A stretch of 64,000 nt of DNA from Chloracidobacterium sp. Its GTDB lineage: Bacteria; Acidobacteriota; Blastocatellia; Pyrinomonadales; Pyrinomonadaceae. The notes below the pieces were generated by a model. That model saw nothing but the letters and a program-made list of their open reading frames with translations, had not been told where the DNA came from and made no database searches. The DNA lies in the NCBI GenBank assembly GCA_016716365.1, contig JADJWM010000017.1, positions 1 through 64,000 on the forward strand, given 5' to 3'. Both the position numbers and the translations under genes were made by a program. Positions 1 through 8,724 of the stretch are shown here, in pieces (within the stretch, counting starts at the first letter, position 1; every line of letters starts with the position of its first letter).

Positions 1-2010
1 CGAACCATTGGCCGGGACGGTAGATAGCGTAGGCTCGCCCATATACTCGTCTCGCTGCCAGGCGTAAGAAACGATCGCGCGGAGCAGTTGGGCGCCTCCC
101 AACAAGATCGATCGAGATGCGAACCTGATCAGGCTGCCGTCTGCCGTCGATCCTGAGACGCCAGGACGTCCAGCTTTGTCACCCACGGCGTAGGCGGTCA
201 GGATACCACTTGTTTTCCGGCTTGACCCTGCGTGCTGTGAAATAATAGTGAGAGGTAGTGTCTGTCACCCATCGAGAAATTCTCGTCCTTCCAGAACCTC
301 GTCGAACAAAACGCTATTCTTGATTATCCCGCGAATATCCCAGCCTTTCGGCGGCCGACGCCTGCAGCGGCGGAAGCGGCGGATCGATCTTTATCTTCCG
401 CAGGCTCGGTACGGGGGACTTCAAATACAGGCATCGGCTGTGGATTCCTCGTCGCCGGCTTTCCTGTAACGATCCTCGTTTCGAACGATGTCCGTGACCT
501 TCTTACAGCCGGATATTCTCAGTCGATCGCGATGCGGAATTTCCTGCACGGCAAGACGCGAATTCCCGCCTCCGGTCATCTTGTGAGTCCATTTCGTTGT
601 TCGGGCCCGACTCGGCGTGTTCAGCCATGGCCGCGAACGCGCCCGAAACGTTGCCGGATCGATTCACCGAAATCAGTACTGTCCATCAGGTCCCGGACAA
701 TTAGGTCGTCGCGTGAAAAGCCGATGTTCTGAAAGGTGGGTCCACTGCCAGTCGATTCAGTCAAGAAGCTCGGTCTTCTGAACCTGTTTCCAGTTTCTCG
801 TCAGGAACCCATCATTTCGGCCCAAGCCTTTTTGCCGGCTCGAAAGCCCCATTCCCGCGGGGCCGGGGCCTTGCCGTTCTGCATCGACGGTCTTCGAACT
901 GGTGTTTTGAAGAGGTATCTTGAACTCAACAAAGTGCTCAGATCCGCTCGTGGCTTTCGCCCACCCACTCGGCTCCGAGTTCACAGTCCGGGGGTCCAGT
1001 GTCGCGAAAGGTATGGGATAAGAACCCGGCCACCGGCCCTGCTCCGGCCTTCCAGAATGGTGACCTCCCAACCGGCGTTCTTAAGTTTGCAGGCAGCCGA
1101 AGCCCGGCGAGGACCGGGCCAATGACGACGCAGCTCTTTGGCCGACGCTGGGCCACGGCGGCGGTCGAAGCCACTGAAAGGCCGGCAGCGGCGGCGGTGA
1201 AGCTTTAGGAAGTCCGTCGATCGTAATGGTCGTCACTAAATATTAAACCCCAACCGCCGGGCAGGCTCAACCCAAGTCAAAACCCTACATATATACGCCC
1301 GTCGATCCTCCACCGGCGGCCGGATACGTGTGGTAATGTTCGCTGTGATTCGCTTCGTGCGTCGTCAGTTTTCAGGTCCCAGATGAAGCGTGGATGGTTA
1401 AAGAAAATGTACTTCGTGTCCGTGCTGCTTGATAAATTTGGCATTGGACTTTCGCAGCCTCAAATGGAACAACTTGGTGTAGTTATGGGCCCTTAGCCGG
1501 AACCACTCGTTCGTAATGCGGCGGGAGAAGCGACATATCGACATCGGGGCCGGTTTCGTGGCTCTTGTGCCGGGAAGGATTCTTTCCCGCTTTGCGGTGA
1601 ACATTCCCGGACCCACAATGGAGGAGCGTCATTTACCGTAAACAAAGCGGCCCGCACGTTCATCGCTCCACGGCCGTGTTCCAGTCGATCGAGCAGCCAA
1701 AGAGGTTGCCCAGCCATCGATGGATTCCACGCAATCCTTTGTGCTGGACCAGCCGGCCCACCGCCACCCCAGATCCGCACCCATTCCAGGGCATTCTGGG
1801 CCGGAAGCCATCGATGAGTGTCGCCATGCAGGCTGGTCTCTGCCGTCGCCCGCCATCTTGCCGCTGCCCTCGATGCGTCGACTGGATCAACTTGATCGTC
1901 AGGATCGTGTCCGACTCCTTGCCGTCTTGCGATGGGCGACCCGCTCATATCCGAGCTCAAAGGAGCCTGTCCCTTACACTTACTACACGTCCGCTGGATT
2001 GTTGTTGCAT
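1..2010 (-). other. Unresolved frame-broken coding-like region
   Basis: No open frame longer than about 155 codons survives here and none matches a family I recognise. Base composition remains like that of coding DNA in this window. A plausible start lies at the right edge: on the minus strand an ATG at 2010 is preceded by a GGAGGT-like ribosome site, directly after the NorQ-like gene. The expected partner of a NorQ/CbbQ ATPase is a von Willebrand A (NorD/CbbO) protein, but I could not find its signature motifs, so this is only a guess. The minus strand also stays open for about 80 codons at the extreme left edge, so a gene may run out of the window. Best read as one or more genes disrupted by many indels. 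Confidence 0.35.
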
Positions 2011-2092
2011 TTGAGTACCTCCGACCGAACCAGGAGGTATTAGTTTCGCCATTTTCATTACCTCGGTCGAAAACTTCCCTAAATGATCGTGG

Positions 2093-2945
2093 TTATGATC
2101 TCGCGGGATAAGTTCCGGTTGAGTTCGCGGTCTCGTCCGTAATCAGCGAGCATATCGCGATCTCGGCCTTTGGCATCCCGTCGGCGGGAATTCCTTTCGC
2201 GGTCGGCTGTGCGGCGTGGTCGGCAGCCTGGTCAAAACACCTCTCCGAGAACATGTCCACGAAGGTTTCGTACCTTATGACCGATTCCGACCAGATCTTT
2301 GCCGTGTTTTCATCGACGCCGCCTTCCATACCGACAATCTCACCTCCCCGGGTCGGGCCAGGATAATCCGAATTCGAAGCCAACGAACCGTTGTCAGGTG
2401 GATTGTTTCAAGTCCTTTAGAATGGACTTGGTAACCGGGGGTTGTAGGAGACGACCAGCGCGAACTCCGGCGGGACTTCGATAGCGGTTCCTCGCTTCTC
2501 GATAGGCAACCGCCGGCGGTCGTCCGTTAGCGGGTGAATTATCACGACCGTGCTCTTTTCTCGCCTCCACGACCTCATCAAGGTAACAGATCACGCACCG
2601 GCACAGACCTCCGCCGTCCAGCGGGCCGTCGTGCCAAACTCGTTTCCTCCCTTCAAGCGGAAATCGTCCGACAAAGGTCCGTTGAAGAAAGGTCTTCATG
2701 ACCGCTACCGTTACCAGAGACCGTCCCAGACGATGGGCCAGCCTTACTCGACGAACCGTATCTTACCGCATCGGTCGGCCCCTTTAACGTTGCCCGGCAG
2801 GCGGGCCGGAAATATACCGCCTCAAACAAGGCGTCTCGTTCTTATACGGCAAATAGTAAGGCTCTTTGTCGACCTTATATTTTTCAACGGCAAGTTCCAG
2901 CCTGTCTCTCGGGCCGGAGATCCGGCTGCGGCTCGGCCGCTGCAT
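2093..2945 (-). pseudogene. NorQ/CbbQ-type AAA+ ATPase, frame-broken
   Basis: Reading the minus strand across several frame changes gives a MoxR-class ATPase of the NorQ/CbbQ/NirQ type. Recognisable pieces in order are YYLPYKNET near the N-terminus, a degraded KGPT segment where the Walker A loop should be, DLSSTDL, then CYLDEVVEARK (the Walker B and helix typical of CbbQ), a degraded proline-rich loop, SILKDLKQST, and EGGVDENTAKI near the C-terminus. These ATPases work with a vWA protein to insert metals or remodel enzymes such as NO reductase or RubisCO. The motifs are well conserved between breaks, so indel errors or very recent inactivation are more likely than old decay. The start at 2945 is a guess. 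The partner target enzyme is not visible. Confidence 0.6.
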
Positions 2946-2981
2946 CGAGTTAATTTCGCGGAGCAGGCAGGGGCCGTTCGT

Positions 2982-4379
2982 CTACGCCCGGAAGCGCCCC
3001 CAATCGCTCCAGATGGCGAACGTCAGCCAGCTCCCGAGTATTCCACGAAGAGGGATCTTCCCGTCCGGAGAGAATGCTCCGCACCCGCGAATTCAATACG
3101 CTGGGGCCGGGGATGATGTTGTTTACAAAGTCCGCCAGTTACGTCCGGCGTTAAGATTCGAATGTAGTTATCGGCAGTACCGCCCTCCCCGACGTAATCG
3201 CTGTCCTCACAAATGAAAAGCAAGATCACCGCGAGGCATCAGGCAGATATTGTCGGGCATGTCGAGCAGGTTTCGATCAGGCGATTCGAACAAAGGGTCA
3301 ATCGGCCCCAGTCACGCGAAGCGGCCTCGTACATCAGATCTGACCGCCCTTGGCGTCGCCGCCGCTGGTCGAAGTGAAGTAGATACGGCCGTCGCCGTCA
3401 TTGCAGCACCCCTCCAGCCTATTGAACAGGGCGGCACCTTTCGCACGGCCCTGTTTGGAAACAGCCATCGGGTCCATATCCGCCGAAGCCGGGTCGGGAT
3501 CATCTATCGTCACCCACCGTGTTTCAAAAGTTGACGGTGCTTTTTGGCCTGATCGAGTGTCAAATTCGTCCTTACCTACGACGGCTAGCGTTTGAAGTAT
3601 GCCGCCATTTACGAGACGTTTGTTCTTCTTCGGAAGGAACCGGTAAAAGCCGCATGGATTATAATCCTCAGTCAGATAAACGATCCCGCTTTTCGGTCTA
3701 CCGAAATTGCCTCGTGAGTGAACCGTCCCATCGCCTTCAGCGGCACAGGAGGCACCGGCCCGTTTGCCGATGCAGGTACTTCAAAACAGTATCCGTGCGG
3801 TTTCGAGAACCCGCCGGAATTGATGCCGCGGGAATTTGTCCGGATCGAAGGCCCTAGTGTTGTTTCTTCACACGAGATCCAGCTTCCCCAAGGCGTCGGC
3901 CCCGACAATTTATCAGCGTGCCCGACAAGCTCACAAAGTCACGAACGATCGTTTTCGACTTGGGGTCATCACCAGCGTGGTCGTACCGCCGCCGGCATCG
4001 GATCGTAGGCGTTGACCCGACTGATAGCCGAATTCGGCTTTGGGACGCTCCCGTTTACGATCTCGTGATTTCGAACGATCCTGAGCTCGTTCCTGACCTT
4101 GAAGGTCCACATCCCGTCGGGTGCGCCGGGCGTCGGCGACCCGCTCGACATTGGCCTCCCCGTCTTGCTCATCACGTTGTATTCAAACCCCTGCGGCATT
4201 GCAAGAATGTCCGGTGTTTTTGGCAGGCGTCGGCAGCAGCGTCCCGAAACCATGCGATCGAGCCCTCTCAATGTTTCCGGTCCACTCCAGTGCCGACGCC
4301 CGGTTAGCCAGCGAACTGGAAGCCAGGGCGATCCCGGCCGAACTTAACGCCGAATGTCTAAGAATGTCCTTCTGTCCAC
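2982..4379 (-). pseudogene. PhoX-like (DUF839) Tat-exported phosphatase, frame-broken
   Basis: The minus strand encodes, across several frame changes, a PhoX/DUF839 protein of about 465 codons. A GTG start at 4379 sits behind a GGAGGT ribosome site and gives VDRRTFL, the twin-arginine motif; the signal continues in another frame as SALSSAGIALASSSLA. Further hallmarks are VRNHEIVNGS, TPWGSWISCEET, HGYCFEVPA, PVPLKAMGRFTHEAISVD, GRIYFTSTSGGDAKGGQI and, near the end, EFAGAEHS. PhoX proteins are calcium/iron-dependent periplasmic phosphatases exported by Tat, and TatB and TatC are encoded at 48-49.6 kb. The stop is taken as the TAG at 2982. Motifs are intact between breaks, which favours sequence errors over true decay, but the gene cannot be translated as given. 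Confidence 0.7.
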
Positions 4380-4478
4380 AGCCGCCACCTCCGAGCTAAG
4401 TAAGGATCCATTCATAGGTTAAAATGCTTTGCGGCCAAATTCAATCACCCTGGCCTGCGGTCGGTTTTTGTGAGCGAT

Positions 4479-4962
4479 ATGGAACCAGCGATCGACATCG
4501 TCCACGCCGAGAGCGATAGCGAAATTGCTGCCGTTCGACAGCTCTTCCTCGAATATGAGGAATGACCGGGCTGGATCTCTGTTTTCAGGGTTTGAGGAAG
4601 AGCTTAGTACCCTGCCGGGACGGTATCGTTCGCCCGAAGGCCGACTTTATCTGGCCCTTGTCGAAGGCGAGGCCGCGGGCTGTGCAGCGCTCAGGAGGTT
4701 CGGCGACGGAATTTGTGAAATGAAGCGCCTTTACGTGCGCCCAGGTTTCCGAGGCCTTCGGCTGGGTGCGAGCCTCGTAGAATTGCTGATCGCACCGCAC
4801 GCGGCATCGGAGGCGGCAGTTTGCCGCAGATTGCTATTGGATACCTACCCACCTAAAATGGAGCAGGCGGTTCGAATGTACCGTGCGTTTGGGTTTGAAG
4901 AGGTTGGTCCTTATTACGAGAATCCGAACTCAGAAACGCTTTTCATGGCTCTCGAGCTTTGA
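4479..4962 (+). pseudogene. GNAT family N-acetyltransferase with one frame break
   Basis: The ATG at 4479 opens MEPAIDIVHAESDSEIAAV and continues to LFLEYEE before a stop near 4556; the protein then continues in another frame from GFEEELSTLPGRYRSPEGRL. This order (RxLFxEYAE, then FQGFEEELxxLPG) is typical of small GNAT acetyltransferases. The acetyl-CoA binding motif A region follows as MKRLYVRPGFRGLRLGASL, then LLLDTYPPKMEQAVRMYRAF and GFEEVGPYYENP, a complete C-terminal half. Only one frame change, between about 4555 and 4590, is needed to restore about 160 residues. The substrate is unknown. It lies in the indel-rich left end of the window. Confidence 0.7.
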
Positions 4963-5044
4963 ATTCAAGTCCGGTGGAAAAAGCACCTATCATCCGTGCC
5001 CGGTTGCATCTTTCCGAACTCTCAAATCATCTAAGTTCAACAAC

Positions 5045-6242
5045 ATGAAAATAGATCACCTCCTGCCGTCAAAGAGTCTGCTGGTTCTCCTTCTGTCCGC
5101 TTTGCTACTTTCCTTGCCGGTTTCGGCACAGGATCCGGCGGAGTTTCAGGCGGAAAAGGACCGGGCCGTCCAGCTCGTCAATCAGAAGAAGTTTGCCGAG
5201 GCGATGCCCTTGCTCGAGAAATTGGCGGCCAGCGACAGAGCTGATGGTGAGGTTTTCCTCGGCCTTGGCATTGCAAAATGGCAGCTTCAGGACCCCAATG
5301 ACAAGGTCAAATGGCGCGAACTTCGGCTAGGTGCCAAGAAGGCTTTTCTGCGGGCCCAGGCCCTCGGCATTTCGTTGCCCGGTGGACGATCGTCCTTGAT
5401 CGACGATAACGGTGGCGACAAGAGCAGCGTCGATGCAGGCCCCAGGCCGCGATGGACGGGCATTTCCTTTCTTCGCGGCGGGCGACTACGAAAAAGCCGT
5501 CGTTGCTTATGAAAGGGCCGCAAACCTTGATCCGACGCATTACGAAGCCGCCCTTTACACCGGGAACACCTATTACGCGCTCAAGAAATACGATATTGCG
5601 GGAACCTGGTTCGCAAAGGCGATCGCGATCGACAAGGACCGCGAGACGGCACACCGGTACTGGGCCGATGCGTTATGGAAGAGCGGAAAAGACCGCGAGG
5701 CTGTAGATAAGTTCCTTGATGCTATCATCGGCGAACCATACGCGCGTGCGTGGAGAGGTCCCATGGTACGCAAAACCTAAGCATCCAAAGATCGACGTGC
5801 CGGTCGGTGTGACTTCCAGCGAAGGAAAGACGAACATCACACTTGGAAATATCCTTGACAGCAAGGATGATGACGGTTCGTTTGCGTGGATGGCTTATGG
5901 GATCTCGCGTGCCGCGTGGCAGACCGGAAAAGGCGAAAAACTCAGCGAGGACTTCGCCAAGGCCTATCCGGGTGAAAGGCCTATCGACACAGCCTAGCTG
6001 AAGAGGCTGTGGCCTTTCGGATGGTGATCGGCCTGCTCAAGGACGATAAGAAGATAAAGAAGCTCCAGCCGTCGCTTGCGGCGCTTCGCCGTCTGGAGCA
6101 GGAGGGGTTGCTGGAGTCGTGGATCCTCCTCACTCGTGCCAGCGAGGGAATGAGGCCGGATTATGCCGTCTACCGCAACGCGAACCGCGACAAGATCAAA
6201 CGTTACCTTTCGGATCATGTAATGAATAACGGAGGTTCATAA
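5045..6242 (+). pseudogene. Secreted TPR protein, broken by three frame changes
   Basis: The ATG at 5045 begins a signal peptide (SLLVLLLSALLLSLPVSAQ) followed by TPR-like helices (AVQLVNQKKFAEAMPLLEKL). The frame changes near 5450, where GFF-like AAGDYEKAVVAYERAANLDP continues in another frame. It changes again near 5745, giving PWYAKPKHPKIDVPVGVTSS, and near 5995, giving LAEEAVAFRMVIGLLK and a C-terminus ending at 6242. At least three tetratricopeptide units are visible (DYEKAVVAYERAANLDP, YDIAGTWFAKAIAID, GKDREAVDKFLDAI). The product would be an exported scaffold of about 398 residues. All breaks look like single-base indels because the sequence resumes without loss of motif. A strong terminator follows at 6257. 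Confidence 0.7.
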
Positions 6243-6256
6243 ACCAACGAAAAACA

Positions 6257-6297
6257 AAAGAGGCCGTTGCCGACGATATACCGGCAGCGGCCTCTTT
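6257..6297. terminator. Bidirectional intrinsic terminator
   Basis: A 16-base stem (6257-6272 pairing with 6282-6297, one G-U) encloses a 9-base loop. It is flanked by A-rich sequence on the left and CTTT on the right, between the TPR gene on plus and the M28 peptidase on minus, so it can end both transcripts. Confidence 0.85.
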
Positions 6298-6315
6298 GAC
6301 GTTTCTGCTGGGCGC

Positions 6316-8001
6316 CTACCTCATCTGTTTCCTGGGCAATTTTTCGTCCATCATTGCCGTTTGATATACGAATGCGGCAATTATGGTCGCGGCCTGTTTC
6401 ATATCGTCGGCCTGTATCCGATCATAGTTGTCCTGGTTCGAATGGTGCGTGCGCGTACTGTACTCGATCTCGTCCTGGATGAACTGAAATCCCGGAAGTC
6501 CGACGCGGTCAAATGAAAGATGATCCGTCCCGCCGGTGTTGGAGATAGTCAGCGTGTGCGCCCCCAGGTCATGGAACGGCTGAAGCCACGCTTCGAAGAT
6601 CGGCCTTACACCCTCGTTACCCTGAAGGTAAACGCCGCGGATCTTTCCGGTCCCGTTGTCCAGATTGTAATAGGCCGAGAACTTCTCATAATTCGGCATC
6701 TTTACCAGCTCGGGCCTGGCGGCCCCGGGCTGCGGCTGTCCAAATTGAGGTGCCCCGCGCATCTCTCCGAATTGCTGTTTTACGTACTCGCGGGAGCCGT
6801 TCAGGCCTTGCTCCTCGCCGCTCCAAAGGGCGACGCGGACTGTCCGCCGCGGTTTTAACCCCGATGCAATGAGGATGCGTGCGGCCTCCATCGCGACGGC
6901 CGAACCTGATGCGTTGTCGGTCGCCCCTCCGGCCGAATGCCACGAATCGAGATGTGCGCCGACCATAACGACCTCGTTCTTCAGTACCGGATCAGTACCC
7001 GGTATTTCGGCAACGGTGTTATAGCCCATAAGGTCTTCATCATGGTATTGCGTCTTGATTTCCACCGACATTTTAGGTGTAGAACCCTGACGCATCATTC
7101 GGATCATCCGGTTTGCGTCCTCGATGGTCACGGTCATTTGCGGGATGATACGCGACTCGTTCGCCTTGTCGTAAACACGAACAGGAGGCGGATTCGGGGT
7201 ACCGGCCTCAGCCGAAGGGATGTTCGGGACAGCCGTCGCACCGCCCACAAAGAGCGTGCCGCCGCTTCCCTTTGAACTGCTGTCGATCACCACGGCGACG
7301 CCTTCGCTAAGCAGGAAGTTCCATCGCTTCGCGTTAAAGATCGCGGCCGCCCGATTACCGCCCTGGCCGCCACCACCGCCCGGCCCGCCCGCCGCGGGCT
7401 TGGCTTCCGCCATCCTTCTCAAGTCCTCATCCGAACGACGGGTTCCCATGCCGCCGAAGTCGGCTTTCACATCCCTAATGTCCGATACGAGCACGATCTT
7501 GCCATTCAACTTTCCGCGGTATTTCTCGAGGTCGGCCTCGTTCTGCGGCATGAAATGAACGACCTCAGAAACGACCGTTCCCTTGGTCGAGGTCGACCAG
7601 GCCTTCGGATAAGCGATGACGGCGATCGCCTGAGGTTCGACTATCTGGGCGTGGAAACTCTTCAGCGACCAGCCGCGTCCGAACGGACCCCAAGGCTCGA
7701 GCCTCGCGTTCTGCATCCCCCATTTTGCCATCGTGTCGCGCGTCCATTCGTTCGCCCGCTTCATATTCGGCGAATTGGTCAAACGGCCGCCGATGACATC
7801 CGTAAGGTAGCTTAAATGCTGCATTACCTGGGAGCGATTCAAGCCCTCGTCGCGGATCTTATCGATGACCTCCTTTGGGGCAGTGTAAACCTTCGCGGGT
7901 GCGGCGGCCGCCGACCCGACCTCGCCGGTCTGGCCGAAAGCAAGACCCGTAAACAAAATTGAGTACGCGAGACACGCGCTGATTAACTTTCGTCGAAGCA
8001 T
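6316..8001 (-). CDS. Secreted M28 family zinc metallopeptidase
   Basis: A 561-residue exported aminopeptidase/carboxypeptidase-Q-like enzyme. A signal peptide (residues 1 to about 23, ending LAFG-QT) precedes a PA-like insert domain (about 130-300, with a glycine-rich loop PAAGGPGGGGGQGG) and the M28 catalytic domain. The two-zinc site is visible: GAHLDSWHSAGGATDNASGS supplies His and the bridging Asp, SGEEQGLNGS the catalytic Glu and zinc Glu, NLDNGTG an Asp, and THHSNQDNYDRI the last His. All metal ligands are present, so it should be active in the periplasm or outside the cell on peptides. The glycine-rich loop is low-complexity. It is a monocistron ended by the shared terminator at 6257. 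Confidence 0.9.
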   Translation of the reverse strand: MLRRKLISACLAYSILFTGLAFGQTGEVGSAAAAPAKVYTAPKEVIDKIRDEGLNRSQVMQHLSYLTDVIGGRLTNSPNMKRANEWTRDTMAKWGMQNARLEPWGPFGRGWSLKSFHAQIVEPQAIAVIAYPKAWSTSTKGTVVSEVVHFMPQNEADLEKYRGKLNGKIVLVSDIRDVKADFGGMGTRRSDEDLRRMAEAKPAAGGPGGGGGQGGNRAAAIFNAKRWNFLLSEGVAVVIDSSSKGSGGTLFVGGATAVPNIPSAEAGTPNPPPVRVYDKANESRIIPQMTVTIEDANRMIRMMRQGSTPKMSVEIKTQYHDEDLMGYNTVAEIPGTDPVLKNEVVMVGAHLDSWHSAGGATDNASGSAVAMEAARILIASGLKPRRTVRVALWSGEEQGLNGSREYVKQQFGEMRGAPQFGQPQPGAARPELVKMPNYEKFSAYYNLDNGTGKIRGVYLQGNEGVRPIFEAWLQPFHDLGAHTLTISNTGGTDHLSFDRVGLPGFQFIQDEIEYSTRTHHSNQDNYDRIQADDMKQAATIIAAFVYQTAMMDEKLPRKQMR

Positions 8002-8133
8002 CGCTCTTTTCTCCTAGGGATACGAAATAGAAACTTTTAGACGGAAATATCCTTATATCACAAAACTGCCGATCGTACAGCCGGGCGGACGATGTGTCGG
8101 GGAAAGAAATTGTCGGCAGGCCGTCGGCCGCCG

Positions 8134-8715
8134 TTAGCTTGACCAGGTCAGCGTGTACGCAGGCGGAACGTTCTTCACGATCAGGGGGCTTTTTTGCGAC
8201 TTTCCGAATCGCTTCCGCATGAACTCGCGAAGCTTGATCGCGGACGGGAAATAGTAGCCGTGAGCATACTGGAAAGTGCGAAAAGTACAGTTTCCTTGAT
8301 CCATGAATTTCTCGATCTCGAGAAGGATCTTCTCGCCGACGTCTTTGGGGAGCGAAACGAACGGTAGGCAGCAGATGATATAACCCACCTTTCCGTTACC
8401 CGACCGCTGGTGTATTGCCCAGGTATTCATCGCATTGCCGTGAACGATCGCCATGTCGGGGAAATTCCGCCTCAGCGACCGGACCAGGTCGCGATCGATC
8501 TCGATGCCGAGATACGATCTCGGATCGGGCAGCACGGTTTGAAGAAATTTCGTGATCGCGCCGGTGCCGACACCAAGTTCGAGGACCGTATTGTCCCGGT
8601 CGGGGCTGACGCCCTCTATCATTTTCAACGCAAGCTCAGGCGAGCTCGGCTTTATAGCGCCGACCTTACCGGGGTTCTTCAGGAAAGCCTGCAGGAACTC
8701 GATGTTTTCGTTCAT
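8134..8715 (-). CDS. SAM-dependent methyltransferase, PmtA-like
   Basis: A 193-residue class I methyltransferase. The N-terminus FLQAFLKNPGKVGAIKPSSP resembles phospholipid N-methyltransferases (PmtA) and relatives of rRNA adenine dimethylases. The SAM-binding loop is VLELGVGTGAITKFL (about residues 44-58), followed by LGIEIDRDLV (acidic end of strand 2) and HGNAMN. CLPFVSLP occupies motif IV. Members of this group methylate phosphatidylethanolamine toward phosphatidylcholine, but the substrate cannot be settled from sequence. It starts 9 bases after topA ends, on the same strand, so it is probably co-transcribed with topA. Confidence 0.75.
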   Translation of the reverse strand: MNENIEFLQAFLKNPGKVGAIKPSSPELALKMIEGVSPDRDNTVLELGVGTGAITKFLQTVLPDPRSYLGIEIDRDLVRSLRRNFPDMAIVHGNAMNTWAIHQRSGNGKVGYIICCLPFVSLPKDVGEKILLEIEKFMDQGNCTFRTFQYAHGYYFPSAIKLREFMRKRFGKSQKSPLIVKNVPPAYTLTWSS

Positions 8716-8724
8716 TGCATACTC

